A stretch of 8,175 nucleotides of DNA from Candidatus Borrarchaeota archaeon (GCA_016840645.1 JAEORY010000167.1:1-8175); one strand, 5' to 3'. Counted from the stretch's first letter, positions 1 through 6,763 are shown. Notes: generated by a model not told the origin, from the sequence alone. Numbers and translations are program-made.

Positions 1-43
1 GTTTTAAATCAATAGACTTTTTTATAGTTACTTCGCAAGAAGA

Positions 44-63
44 CCCCTCAACGTGTTGGGGGG
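44..63 (+). repeat. Left subterminal hairpin of the IS605-type remnant
   Basis: CCCCTCAAC pairs with GTTGGGGGG around a 2-nt loop (GT), giving 9 pairs with one T-G wobble. It is preceded by GCAAGAAG, and TTAC lies 12 bases upstream of the stem. The hairpin core is nearly identical to the one at 321-340 and in the same orientation, as expected for two imperfect palindromes recognised by one TnpA. Confidence 0.7.
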
Positions 64-106
64 ATGAATTGCGTTACTGTTTCACTTTCACCTAGGTCTC
101 TATAAC

Positions 107-116
107 TTTTAAATAG
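107..116 (+). promoter_or_regulatory. TATA-like box inside the mobile element
   Basis: TTTTAAATAG is a close fit to an archaeal TATA box (TTTAWATA type). With the usual spacing of about 25 bases, transcription would start near 135-140, just before the TnpB-like tail and the right-end hairpin. The transcript could be an omega-RNA-like RNA, and read-through would reach the helicase gene at 390. No experimental start is visible, and AT-rich matches occur by chance. Confidence 0.4.
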
Positions 117-136
117 CTGTTCGCATACATATAACC

Positions 137-348
137 GGTGTCTACCTGCAGGCAAGAGGTCGGCATGCGAGTACCCTTCTGAACCCTGTATGCCGTAAAG
201 CCCAGTGGGTCTGGAAGGGAACACAGTAGGGCAGGAACTGTCCGATTTAAAGCCTGTGTTAAGCCGATACCTGGTAACGGTATGGTTGGAGACGCTGCAG
301 GTCGTCTGTGAAGCAGGAAGCCATTCAACTTGTTGGATGGTAGTTCAC
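137..348 (+). ncRNA. Candidate omega/reRNA segment of the IS605-type element
   Basis: In IS200/IS605 elements the tnpB 3' end and right end are transcribed as a structured RNA (omega RNA/reRNA) that loads TnpB, and the guide is read from the DNA beyond the right end. This stretch keeps that architecture. It has a TATA-like box upstream, a bulged stem at 264-285 (CC-ATACC with GGTAT-GG), a 5-bp ACAGT/ACTGT stem around 222-243, and the terminal hairpin at 321-340. If functional, the guide would begin at 349 with flanking host sequence. No TnpB is encoded here, so activity would need one supplied from elsewhere. Start and function are inferred. Confidence 0.42.
321..340 (+). repeat. Right subterminal hairpin of the IS605-type remnant
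   Basis: CCATTCAAC pairs with GTTGGATGG around a TT loop, 9 pairs with one T-G wobble. GCAGGAAG is directly 5' and TAGTTCAC directly 3'. In intact elements of this family such a hairpin lies at the tnpB 3' end and forms the last stem of the omega/reRNA before the guide. Confidence 0.72.
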
Positions 349-389
349 GAATTAACAAATTATCCTCCAAAGAATTCATTGTGAAATTT

Positions 390-2675
390 ATGAGGACATC
401 AATTGAGATATTTCTTAGAAGGTTAAAGGAAACTCCAGACTATGAAGGACAAATTATACATACAGAAACAATTCCAAAAAAAGAACCAACGTATGGTTCA
501 CTCGATTTTCCACTCGGCTTGCCTCTTCAAAGTTTTCTCAACAAAAGAAGCATGCAGCTTTATATTCACCAAGCAGAAGCGATAAATGAAATTCGAAGAG
601 GAAATAATATAATAATTACGACACCAACAGCTAGCGGAAAAACCTTAGCATATGCTCTATCAATCTTTGAAGAACTTTGGAAAAATACCAATTCTACAGC
701 ATTATTTTTGTATCCAACAAAAGCTCTTTCTAATGATCAACTAATGATCTTATCACAATTTGAGAGTGAAACTAGCATAGAAACAAAAGCAAGTGTTTAC
801 GATGGAGATACACCATCCCATGCACGTCCCAATATTAGACAACAATCAAGGATGATCTTAAGTAATCCATATGCGATACATCAATATCTTCCTTGGCATT
901 CAAAATGGAAGAAATTCTTTCAGGGATTGAAATTTGTCGTAATTGATGAGGCTCATACTTATCGAGGTGTTTTCGGTGCTAATTGCGCCTTCCTATTTCG
1001 AAGACTTCTTCGGATATGTGATTATTATGGCTCATCTCCACAGTTTATTCTCTCTAGCGCTACTATAGCGAATCCTGAAGAACAAGCTTTTAATCTTACC
1101 GGGAAAAAATGTGTAGTTATTTCAGAAGACGGATCATCCCGAGGACGAAAGTTCTTTGTTTTTTGGAATCCTCCCTATAGCGATGAGGCTAAATGCATAA
1201 GGCGCTCAACTCACCAAGAAACTATGTTTTTACTTACTGAAAGTGTTAAAAGCAGTATCCAGACTCTGTGCTTTACAATTTCCCGTCAAATGGCTGAATT
1301 AATTGCAAGGTGGACAAGGGAGGCTCTATCTGAAGATCTAGCTAGTGAGTTCTTAGCAGATCGAATAAGTCCTTATCGGGCAGGATACCTTCCAGAGGAA
1401 AGAAGAGATATTGAGCAACGCTTGAAAAATAAGGAATTACTAGGTGTGACTTCAACAACTGCTCTCGAAGTTGGAATAGATATTGGTTCGCTTGATGCTG
1501 TTATTATCTCTGGGTATCCAGGAACTATAATTTCAACATGGCAACAAGCTGGACGGTCAGGAAGAGGAATGGATGATTCATTGGCAATTTTAGTACCGTT
1601 TTCAAACCCTCTTGATCAATACTTTATGAAACATCCAGAAAAATTTTTTGGAAGTTCACCAGAACATGCTGTAATTGATTTAAAAAATCCATATGTTGTG
1701 CTTGGTCATTTAATGTGCGCTTCCGCTGAACTTCCAATTGCCAAATTAGAAGATGACAAGTATTTCGGTTTGAAATTTGAAGAATCATTAGATGCTTTGC
1801 AACGTCACAAATTGATCACGCAGACTCCGAGGGGATATGTCTATTCAGGTAAGATGCGTGCTACTGAGGTAGTTAACATAAACAATATCTCAAATAAGAT
1901 GGTTTACGTTCATTATAATGGTAAATTGCTTGAAACAATGGATTTACCAAAGGCTTATAGAGAGGCCTACAAAGGTGCAGTCTTACTTCATCAGGGAGAA
2001 ACCTATGTCGTAGAGAACCTTGATCTCGAAAAAATGATTGCGTCGGTTAGAAAAGAAGATGTTGAACTTCATACAAATCCGTTAGAAGAAACAGATATTC
2101 AAATACTGAAAATCACAGAAGAAAAGGAAATTTGTTTAGGCTTCGAATTGAAAGTTGCTGATGTAGAAGTCACTGAATTCTATCATTCTTATGTGATAAA
2201 GCGTTATGATGTCATAATCGGGAGGCGACCTATTGATCTACCTCCATTGAAGTTTCAGACAGTTGCCGTTTATTTCACAATTCCAGAATGGATTCAACAG
2301 AAAGTAGCCGAGAGTGGGTATGATTTTGAGGGGGCTATTCATGCTTGTGAGCATGCCATGATTGCAATGGCACCCATGTACGCGTTATGCGATAGATGGG
2401 ACATAGGTGGTGTCTCTAGTCCATATCACGAAGATGAAAAGAAAGCTGCTATTTTCATTTACGACGGTTACGAATTTGGGATTGGGTTGAGTGAAAGAAT
2501 CTATAAGTTATTAGATACAGGATTCTTGCAGACTACATATGAATTGATTCGTGATTGTGAATGTGAGGATGGGTGTCCTGCATGTATTATGTCTCCTAAG
2601 TGTGGCAATAACAATGAACCTCTTGATAAAAAAGGCGCATTATTAATATTGGAAGAACTTCTTCGGTTATTGTAA
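390..2675 (+). CDS. DEAD/DEAH-box SF2 helicase, SftH/Hrq1/MrfA (YprA) family with C-terminal Cys cluster (MZB/DUF1998)
   Basis: ATP-dependent 3'-5' DNA helicase of a family tied to DNA repair (bacterial MrfA in mitomycin repair, yeast Hrq1 in crosslink repair, archaeal SftH); the last two points are family knowledge. With ATG 390 it is 761 aa. Visible motifs: Walker A TPTASGKT (78-85), motif Ia LYPTKALSNDQ (108-118), DEAH (186-189), SAT (223-225), motif V ALEVGID and motif VI QQAGRSGRG (385-393). A middle section with LLHQGETYVVENLDLE is typical of the family. The C-terminus has five cysteines (C723, C725, C729, C732, C738) in CxCx3CxxCx5C, followed by GNNNEPLDK, the family's zinc/iron-binding signature. 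The length is normal and the gene looks intact. GTG 381 is an alternative start; no Shine-Dalgarno is visible for either, so the message may be near-leaderless. The gene starts only 42 bases after a mobile element and converges on the PCC-protein gene with a 31-bp gap. Confidence 0.93.
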   Translation: MRTSIEIFLRRLKETPDYEGQIIHTETIPKKEPTYGSLDFPLGLPLQSFLNKRSMQLYIHQAEAINEIRRGNNIIITTPTASGKTLAYALSIFEELWKNTNSTALFLYPTKALSNDQLMILSQFESETSIETKASVYDGDTPSHARPNIRQQSRMILSNPYAIHQYLPWHSKWKKFFQGLKFVVIDEAHTYRGVFGANCAFLFRRLLRICDYYGSSPQFILSSATIANPEEQAFNLTGKKCVVISEDGSSRGRKFFVFWNPPYSDEAKCIRRSTHQETMFLLTESVKSSIQTLCFTISRQMAELIARWTREALSEDLASEFLADRISPYRAGYLPEERRDIEQRLKNKELLGVTSTTALEVGIDIGSLDAVIISGYPGTIISTWQQAGRSGRGMDDSLAILVPFSNPLDQYFMKHPEKFFGSSPEHAVIDLKNPYVVLGHLMCASAELPIAKLEDDKYFGLKFEESLDALQRHKLITQTPRGYVYSGKMRATEVVNINNISNKMVYVHYNGKLLETMDLPKAYREAYKGAVLLHQGETYVVENLDLEKMIASVRKEDVELHTNPLEETDIQILKITEEKEICLGFELKVADVEVTEFYHSYVIKRYDVIIGRRPIDLPPLKFQTVAVYFTIPEWIQQKVAESGYDFEGAIHACEHAMIAMAPMYALCDRWDIGGVSSPYHEDEKKAAIFIYDGYEFGIGLSERIYKLLDTGFLQTTYELIRDCECEDGCPACIMSPKCGNNNEPLDKKGALLILEELLRLL

Positions 2676-2706
2676 TTCTTTTTCAACCTAGCGGATATAA
2701 TTTTCA
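2676..2706. terminator. Short convergent intergenic gap with a T-rich stretch
   Basis: The helicase (+) and the PCC-domain gene (-) stop only 31 bp apart. On the plus strand the helicase stop is followed at once by TTCTTTTTC, a T-rich run of the sort that ends archaeal transcripts without a hairpin. No comparable run is seen for the minus-strand gene inside the gap. Confidence 0.35.
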
Positions 2707-3237
2707 TTATATTGATTCTGGAGAAATAAGGACGAACCCAGTTTCCTCATCAAATTTTCTACCTAATTTAACACCCTTGACTTCAATTATTGAAAGATCA
2801 ATTGTAGCTAGAGTTGGGTTTTTACCTTTTACAAGATGACCGCCGTAAACTTCTTTTTTCTCGTTACTAAATGTCGCATGAAAATGAGTTTCCAATTCTC
2901 CTTCTGTTCCTCCTTCACAAACCACTCCAAGACCACTGAGAAACTCAATAGGTCCTGGTACTTCAATAGGTTCTGTATAAACGATTCCTAACTTGGTACC
3001 CTCTTTCGCCATTGCCAACACAAATGTTGCTTTTTGCAAACTTCCTATGGATAGGCTGACAAAGGCCGATTTAATACTATAATCTTTGCATATTTTTTCT
3101 ATTCCTTCAATAACATCAGTGCCTGGTAATAGGCGACCAATAATCACTTTACCGAGTTTACCAGAGGCGACTTGGTATCGGATTGTACTGCTGAGTTCGT
3201 CAGAAGCCTCTTTAAAAGGAACTTCTCTCACGCTCAT
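2707..3237 (-). CDS. PCC-domain (DUF296) protein, PD1-like predicted DNA-binding family
   Basis: A 176-aa single-domain protein of the PCC/PPC (DUF296) family, which forms trimers and is annotated as 'predicted DNA-binding protein with PD1-like motif'. Its true role in prokaryotes is poorly known. Family signatures are RLLPGTDV (35-42), LSGLGVV (100-106), ETHFHATFS (116-124), YGGHLVKG (131-138) and DEETGFVLI (163-171). His118, His120 and His134 are the conserved histidines proposed to bind metal or ligand. There is no AT-hook, signal peptide or membrane segment, so it should be cytosolic. I chose the ATG at 3237 because GGGAGG lies about 8 bases upstream; a start further upstream at 3294 would add 19 residues without family support and would put the ribosome site inside the gene. 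It is divergent from the dehydrogenase operon and could share or influence its promoter region, but nothing in the sequence proves a regulatory role. Confidence 0.9.
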   Translation of the reverse strand: MSVREVPFKEASDELSSTIRYQVASGKLGKVIIGRLLPGTDVIEGIEKICKDYSIKSAFVSLSIGSLQKATFVLAMAKEGTKLGIVYTEPIEVPGPIEFLSGLGVVCEGGTEGELETHFHATFSNEKKEVYGGHLVKGKNPTLATIDLSIIEVKGVKLGRKFDEETGFVLISPESI

Positions 3238-3363
3238 GCAGATTCCCTCCCGGAGATTCATGTAAGTTACATTTATTTTTATCCACAATATCAATTATTA
3301 TAAACTATTTACATACTATTATATCATTACATTTTTTGGTGTATATTAAACTTCTGTCGGAGG
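3238..3363. promoter_or_regulatory. Divergent promoter region between the PCC gene and the dehydrogenase operon
   Basis: A strongly AT-rich 126-bp gap. On the plus strand, CTATTATATC (about 3316-3325) and TATATTAAA (3342-3350) are TATA-like. The first would place a transcript start near 3346-3350 and leave a short leader containing GGAGGG. On the minus strand, TTTATAATAA (about 3293-3302) would start a transcript near 3271, about 34 bases before ATG 3237. All boxes are consensus-like guesses in AT-rich DNA; I see no clear operator palindrome. Confidence 0.4.
3244..3250 (-). promoter_or_regulatory. Shine-Dalgarno of the PCC-domain gene
   Basis: Read on the minus strand, GGGAGGG precedes ATG 3237 by about 6-8 bases. 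It sets the start at 3237 rather than at the upstream in-frame ATG codons. Confidence 0.75.
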
Positions 3364-3364
3364 G
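3359..3364 (+). promoter_or_regulatory. Shine-Dalgarno overlapping the E1 alpha start
   Basis: GGAGGG ends on the first base of GTG 3364, so there is no spacer to the only plausible initiator. The next in-frame standard candidate is TTG 3400, 12 codons further in and well placed by neither spacing nor homology. Either initiation tolerates this geometry, or a non-standard codon about 7-10 bases downstream (GAA 3370 or TTA 3373) is the real start position. Confidence 0.5.
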
Positions 3365-4338
3365 TGGTAGAATTAGAAGAAGCCATAAGTAATGAAAAAT
3401 TGGTTGAATTATATCGAGAAATGGTAAGAGTGAGACTTTTTGATGATAAGATGGGCGAATTCTATGCTAGAGGGTTATGTCCTGGAACACTACATCTTTC
3501 TACTGGTCAAGAAGCTGTAGCAGTTGGTGTGTGCGCGAATCTAACAAAAGAAGATTTAGTAACAAGCACTCATCGGGCTCATGCACATACTATTGCGAAA
3601 GGCACACCAATGAATGTGACAGCTGCTGAAATCTTAGGCAAGGTAACAGGATGCTGTAGAGGTAGAGGAGGGACAATGCATTTATCTTGGCCCTCTGAAG
3701 GAATGTTATATTCATCATCCATAGTTGGTGCTGGAGCGCCATTAGCAGTTGGTGCTGGGCTATCAGCTACATTAAGAAAAACAAATCAAGTTATTGCAAG
3801 TTTCTTTGGAGATGGGGCAGCCAATACGGGCGGTTTCCACGAAAGTCTCAACCTTGCGTCAATATGGAAACTTCCAGTAATTTTCGTATGTGAAAATAAT
3901 TTATACGCGATTTCTGTAAGCGCTAAACGATCGACATCCGTTAAAGACATAGCTGTTCGCGCAAAAGCTTATAATATGCCAGGCTTTGTTATAGACGGAA
4001 ACGATGTAATAGAAGTATATATAACTGCACGTATTGCAGTTGAGCGAGCACGAAAGGATGAGGGACCTACATTAATAGAAGCGAAAACTTATAGGCATCA
4101 CGGTCATTATTATGGTGATCCAGGTACTTCATATAGAACGAAAGAAGAAGTAGAAGAATGGAAGAAAAGAGATCCAATTATACGGCATAGAAAGTATCTT
4201 CTTGAACGAACTATCATAAGCGAAGAGCAACTTAATAACATTGATAAAGAAGTTGAAGCGGAAGTTGCTGAGGCAGAAAAATTTGCTATTGATAGCAAAT
4301 TTCCAGGTCCAGAAGAATTAGAGAGATTTGTTTTCTAG
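3364..4338 (+). CDS. Thiamine-diphosphate 2-oxoacid (pyruvate/branched-chain/acetoin-type) dehydrogenase, E1 alpha
   Basis: Alpha chain of the heterotetrameric E1, which binds thiamine diphosphate with E1 beta, decarboxylates a 2-oxoacid (or cleaves acetoin) and passes the acyl group to lipoate on E2. It is 324 aa, the normal length for the short bacterial/archaeal form. The ThDP/Mg motif is complete: GDG (149-151) followed 26 residues later by ENN (177-179). Also visible are the substrate-channel histidines THRAHAH (69-75), CCRGRGGTMHL (97-107) and the active-site loop YRHHGHYYGDPG (243-254), whose His residues contact ThDP in homologues. Substrate cannot be told: members for pyruvate, branched-chain oxoacids and acetoin look alike here. 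It is the first gene of an operon with E1 beta (13-bp gap) and E2. The GTG 3364 start fits the family N-terminus but overlaps its own ribosome site. Confidence 0.93.
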   Translation: MVELEEAISNEKLVELYREMVRVRLFDDKMGEFYARGLCPGTLHLSTGQEAVAVGVCANLTKEDLVTSTHRAHAHTIAKGTPMNVTAAEILGKVTGCCRGRGGTMHLSWPSEGMLYSSSIVGAGAPLAVGAGLSATLRKTNQVIASFFGDGAANTGGFHESLNLASIWKLPVIFVCENNLYAISVSAKRSTSVKDIAVRAKAYNMPGFVIDGNDVIEVYITARIAVERARKDEGPTLIEAKTYRHHGHYYGDPGTSYRTKEEVEEWKKRDPIIRHRKYLLERTIISEEQLNNIDKEVEAEVAEAEKFAIDSKFPGPEELERFVF

Positions 4339-4343
4339 GGAGG
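4339..4343 (+). promoter_or_regulatory. Shine-Dalgarno of E1 beta
   Basis: GGAGG, within the longer GGGAGGG right after the E1 alpha stop, stands 8 bases before ATG 4352. It favours that start over the ATG at 4328, which lies inside E1 alpha upstream of this site. Confidence 0.8.
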
Positions 4344-4351
4344 GAAAGAAA

Positions 4352-5332
4352 ATGAGTACACAAAGAGAAATTAATATGGCTGATGCACTTAATGAAGCCA
4401 TGCGTGAAGAAATGCGGAGAGATACTGCCGTAATTCTTATGGGAGAAGATGTAGGGGTTCTTGGTGGAGTTTATGGCGTCTCAAAGGGATTATTGGATGA
4501 ATTTGGCTCAGAAAGAGTCCGTGATACCCCAATTAGTGAAGATGGATTTGTAGGAGCAGGTATCGGGGCAGCGATAACCGGGTTAAATCCAATTGTCGAG
4601 ATAATGTATCCTGATTTTCTACCCTGTGCCATGAATCAAATCACAAATCATATGGCTAAACTGCGTTATATGACTGGAGGACAATTAACAGTATCTTTAA
4701 CAATTAGATCAGCGATTATACAAGGTCGTGGTTCAGGTGCCGATCATGCTCAGACTCTTATTCCATGGTTTGTGCAGACTCCAGGATTAAAAGTTGTTGT
4801 ACCATCAACACCATATGATGCAAAAGGATTATTAAAAACAGCAATAAGAGACAAGGCACCTGTAATGTTTTTCGAGACTGCAAAGCTATATTTGAACAAA
4901 GGGCTTGTGCCTGAGGATGAGTACCTTATTCCTTTTGGTAAGGCAGATATCAAAAGAGAAGGAACCGATCTGACGATTGTGGCAATCTGCAATTTGGTTT
5001 TGGAGGCTCTTGAGGCAGCGAAAGAACTAGAAAAGGAAGGAATCAAAGCTGAAGTCGTAGATCCGCGTACCTTAGTTCCGCTTGATAAAGAAACCATTAT
5101 AAATTCCGTTAAGAAGACCAACAGACTTGTAGTTGTGGATAATAATCCCTCAGCATGTGGGGTTGCAGCTGAAATTGCAGCAATCGTCGCAGAAGAAGCA
5201 TTTGATTACTTAGATGGTCCCATAATGCGCGTAGCTACACTCCAGATCCCTGAACCTGTAGCACCTACTCTGATAAAACTCATGCTTCCAAATAAAGAGA
5301 AAATAGTCGCTGCAGCAAAAAAATTGTTATAA
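4352..5332 (+). CDS. Thiamine-diphosphate 2-oxoacid dehydrogenase, E1 beta
   Basis: Beta chain of the same E1. It completes the ThDP site at the alpha/beta interface and helps dock E2. From ATG 4352 it is 326 aa, standard for the family. Signatures in order: NMADALNEAM (8-17), MGEDVG (30-35), ISEDGFVGAGIGAA (61-74; Glu63 corresponds to the conserved glutamate that activates the ThDP aminopyrimidine), GADHAQTLIPWF (129-140; His132 is the conserved His of the GxxHxQ motif) and PGLKVVVPSTPYDAKGLL (144-161). The C-terminal transketolase-like domain includes EVVDPRTLVPLD and the terminal PEPVAPT motif. It follows E1 alpha after 13 bp, so the two are surely co-transcribed and made in equal amounts. 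No truncation or frameshift is seen. As for E1 alpha, the substrate is not determined. Confidence 0.94.
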   Translation: MSTQREINMADALNEAMREEMRRDTAVILMGEDVGVLGGVYGVSKGLLDEFGSERVRDTPISEDGFVGAGIGAAITGLNPIVEIMYPDFLPCAMNQITNHMAKLRYMTGGQLTVSLTIRSAIIQGRGSGADHAQTLIPWFVQTPGLKVVVPSTPYDAKGLLKTAIRDKAPVMFFETAKLYLNKGLVPEDEYLIPFGKADIKREGTDLTIVAICNLVLEALEAAKELEKEGIKAEVVDPRTLVPLDKETIINSVKKTNRLVVVDNNPSACGVAAEIAAIVAEEAFDYLDGPIMRVATLQIPEPVAPTLIKLMLPNKEKIVAAAKKLL

Positions 5333-5396
5333 ATCTAAAGGCCAACAACCTGCAAGTGATTTCTAGACGTATCATGAAAAGAAACTCTGAGGATAA

Positions 5397-6605
5397 ATGA
5401 CAATGGTGAAAATCATATTCATGCCTCGATTGGACGAAGAACAAGAAAAGGGTATGGTAGTGGAATGGCTGAAAGCACAAGAAGATACAGTTACTCAAGG
5501 AGAAGAAATAGTCGAAGTCATGAGTGAAAAAGTCTCGTTTATAGTCGAGGCATCTGTCACAGGGACGATTCACAAAATATTTGTCGAGGAAGCGGAAGAA
5601 GTTCCCATTGGAACAACGATAGCGATAATCTCGGAAGCTGAAGACTCGCCAGATATGTTAGAGAAGGCTGTTAAAGAGGCCGAAGAAAAATTAAAGATTG
5701 AAACGCCCATAGTGGCTGAGAAAGAAGAAATAAAGGTTATTGAAAAGGAAGAAGAAGTAAAGATCAAACCAGAACGAATTAAAATCTCGCCAATTGCCAA
5801 AAAACTTGCAAAAGAACACGAACTTGAAATAACTCAGATTGAAGGGACAGGACCAGGGGGACGGATTGTCAAAGAGGATGTTTTAAGAGCAATAGAACAG
5901 GGAAAAATCATACCTGCTGTCCCTGAAGAGGTTGAGAGAATAACTCTTACTGGAGTTCGAAAAATCATTGCAGAACGAATGACTCAGAGTTATCAGACAG
6001 CCCCTCACGTCACGGTAATGATGGATGCAGACGCATCTAATATGGTAAAACTGCGTGAAGAATTCGAAGAAAAAACTCATGTGCGATTATCTTATAATGC
6101 TATTCTCATCAAAGCTGTAATTGAAGCTTTACGCACCTACAAGATTTTCAATTCTTCTATAGAAGAAAACGAAATTCGAATAAATCCCAATATAAACGTT
6201 GGATTAGCAGTAACGCTTGAAGACGGGGGGCTCATAGTTCCAGTAATTCCCAACGCTGATAAGAAATCGTTGAAGGAGTTGAATGCAACAATAGAGGATC
6301 TTGTTGAGAAGGCACGTCAAAATAAACTTTCTATCAGCGAAGTAAAAGGAGGCACATTTACTGTTTCTAACTTAGGCATGTATGATGTTGATGGATTCAC
6401 ACCCATTTTAACTCCAAAACAAACTGCTATCTTAGGGGTTGGAAGAATCGCCAAAAAACCCCTTGTAATCAATGAAGAAATAAAAATTAAACCTATTATG
6501 ACATTAAGCCTATCGTTCGATCATAGAGTTGTTGATGGTGCGCTTGCAGCAAACTTTTTACGCTCTATAAAGCGCACCCTAGAAACATTCACTCCAACAC
6601 TTTGA
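5397..6605 (+). CDS. Dihydrolipoamide acyltransferase E2 of the 2-oxoacid dehydrogenase complex
   Basis: Core of the complex: it takes the acyl group from E1 on lipoate and transfers it to CoA. It is 402 aa from ATG 5397 with one lipoyl domain (about 1-80; lipoyl Lys45 in EVMSEKVSF, N-terminal MPRLDEEQEKG in place of the usual MPxLxxxMxEG). Next come a charged Glu/Lys-rich linker (86-128), a peripheral-subunit-binding domain (about 130-167, ISPIAKKLAKEH ... GPGGRIVKEDV) and the CoA-acyltransferase domain (about 180-400) with SFDHRVVDGA (373-382; catalytic His376, Asp380). All catalytic parts are present. GAGG (5389-5392) lies 4 bases before ATG 5397 and 10 before ATG 5403, so either Met may be the start. 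The presence of a PSBD implies that an E3 partner exists, but none is encoded in the window; it must lie elsewhere or downstream. The 64-bp gap to E1 beta still suits one operon. Confidence 0.94.
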   Translation: MTMVKIIFMPRLDEEQEKGMVVEWLKAQEDTVTQGEEIVEVMSEKVSFIVEASVTGTIHKIFVEEAEEVPIGTTIAIISEAEDSPDMLEKAVKEAEEKLKIETPIVAEKEEIKVIEKEEEVKIKPERIKISPIAKKLAKEHELEITQIEGTGPGGRIVKEDVLRAIEQGKIIPAVPEEVERITLTGVRKIIAERMTQSYQTAPHVTVMMDADASNMVKLREEFEEKTHVRLSYNAILIKAVIEALRTYKIFNSSIEENEIRINPNINVGLAVTLEDGGLIVPVIPNADKKSLKELNATIEDLVEKARQNKLSISEVKGGTFTVSNLGMYDVDGFTPILTPKQTAILGVGRIAKKPLVINEEIKIKPIMTLSLSFDHRVVDGALAANFLRSIKRTLETFTPTL

Positions 6606-6650
6606 CACGATCATACATTTTAAAGCGAAGAGTGCCAACATGTGTACAAA

Positions 6651-6662
6651 ATCCTTAAGGAT
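6651..6662. repeat. Perfect 12-bp palindrome upstream of hdrA
   Basis: ATCCTTAAGGAT reads the same on both strands and sits 8 bases before a TATA-like box. This position is typical of an archaeal regulator or activator site, but one copy only is visible, so function is a guess. Confidence 0.4.
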
Positions 6663-6758
6663 GGTATGCATAAATAAATATGTTTTTACAATCTCAATCA
6701 AAAATCTGCATAGTAGAAAAGACATTACCATAGAACGCACGCCAGTAAGAATAAGGTA

Positions 6759-6763
6759 GGAGG
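6759..6763 (+). promoter_or_regulatory. Shine-Dalgarno of HdrA
   Basis: GGAGG (inside GTAGGAGG) followed after 8 bases by CTG 6772. This is a textbook spacing, and CTG is the only near-cognate start codon between the upstream in-frame stop (TAA 6766-6768) and the Rossmann motif. Confidence 0.7.

Larger units (their letters stand above)
32..348 (+). mobile_element. IS200/IS605-type element remnant (MITE-like, no transposase gene)
   Basis: A 317-bp unit whose two ends look like IS200/IS605 left and right ends. The left hairpin (44-63) and right hairpin (321-340) share the core TCAAC-N-TGTTGG, 11 of 12 positions identical, and each is preceded directly by GCARGAAG (35-42 and 313-320). The left flank carries TTAC (28-31) and the right hairpin is followed by TTCAC (344-348). 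In this family TnpA cuts next to short tetranucleotides that lie outside imperfect subterminal hairpins, so I place the ends at about 32 and 348. No transposase gene fits in between. The region before the right end reads as a decayed TnpB C-terminus, so this is best seen as an internal-deletion derivative that could only move in trans. Family assignment rests on hairpins and remnant reading, not on a database match, and the exact ends are inferred. Confidence 0.6.
121..382 (+). pseudogene. tnpB: Decayed TnpB C-terminal reading frame
   Basis: The frame beginning at 121 reads through to a stop at 380-382, with one in-frame TAA at 196-198. After that stop it gives SPVGLEGNTVG..., ...PVLSRYLVTVWL... 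and VCEAGSH just before the right-end hairpin. A short low-complexity tail ending in an EAGS-like motif on the hairpin is the usual look of TnpB C-termini in IS605-type elements. The catalytic RuvC-like domain and zinc finger are absent. It has no plausible start codon and is not expected to make protein; what remains probably matters only as RNA and DNA end sequence. The assignment is pattern memory without an alignment. Confidence 0.4.

Noticed and set aside
92..379. 95-codon open frame on the minus strand
   Set aside because: It is antisense to the TnpB-like tail and right end of the element, has no ribosome site I can see and no recognisable domain. Open antisense frames are common there.
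330..389. Longer helicase start at TTG 330
   Set aside because: This codon lies in the right-end hairpin of the mobile element and the extra 20 residues have no family likeness. GTG 381 and ATG 390 lie outside the element.
4328..4351. Upstream E1 beta start at ATG 4328
   Set aside because: It overlaps the end of E1 alpha, precedes the clear GGAGG at 4339-4343 and adds residues absent from the family.
5333..5396. C/D-box small RNA in the E1 beta-E2 gap
   Set aside because: A CTGA is present but no acceptable C box (RTGATGA) or internal box pair was found.
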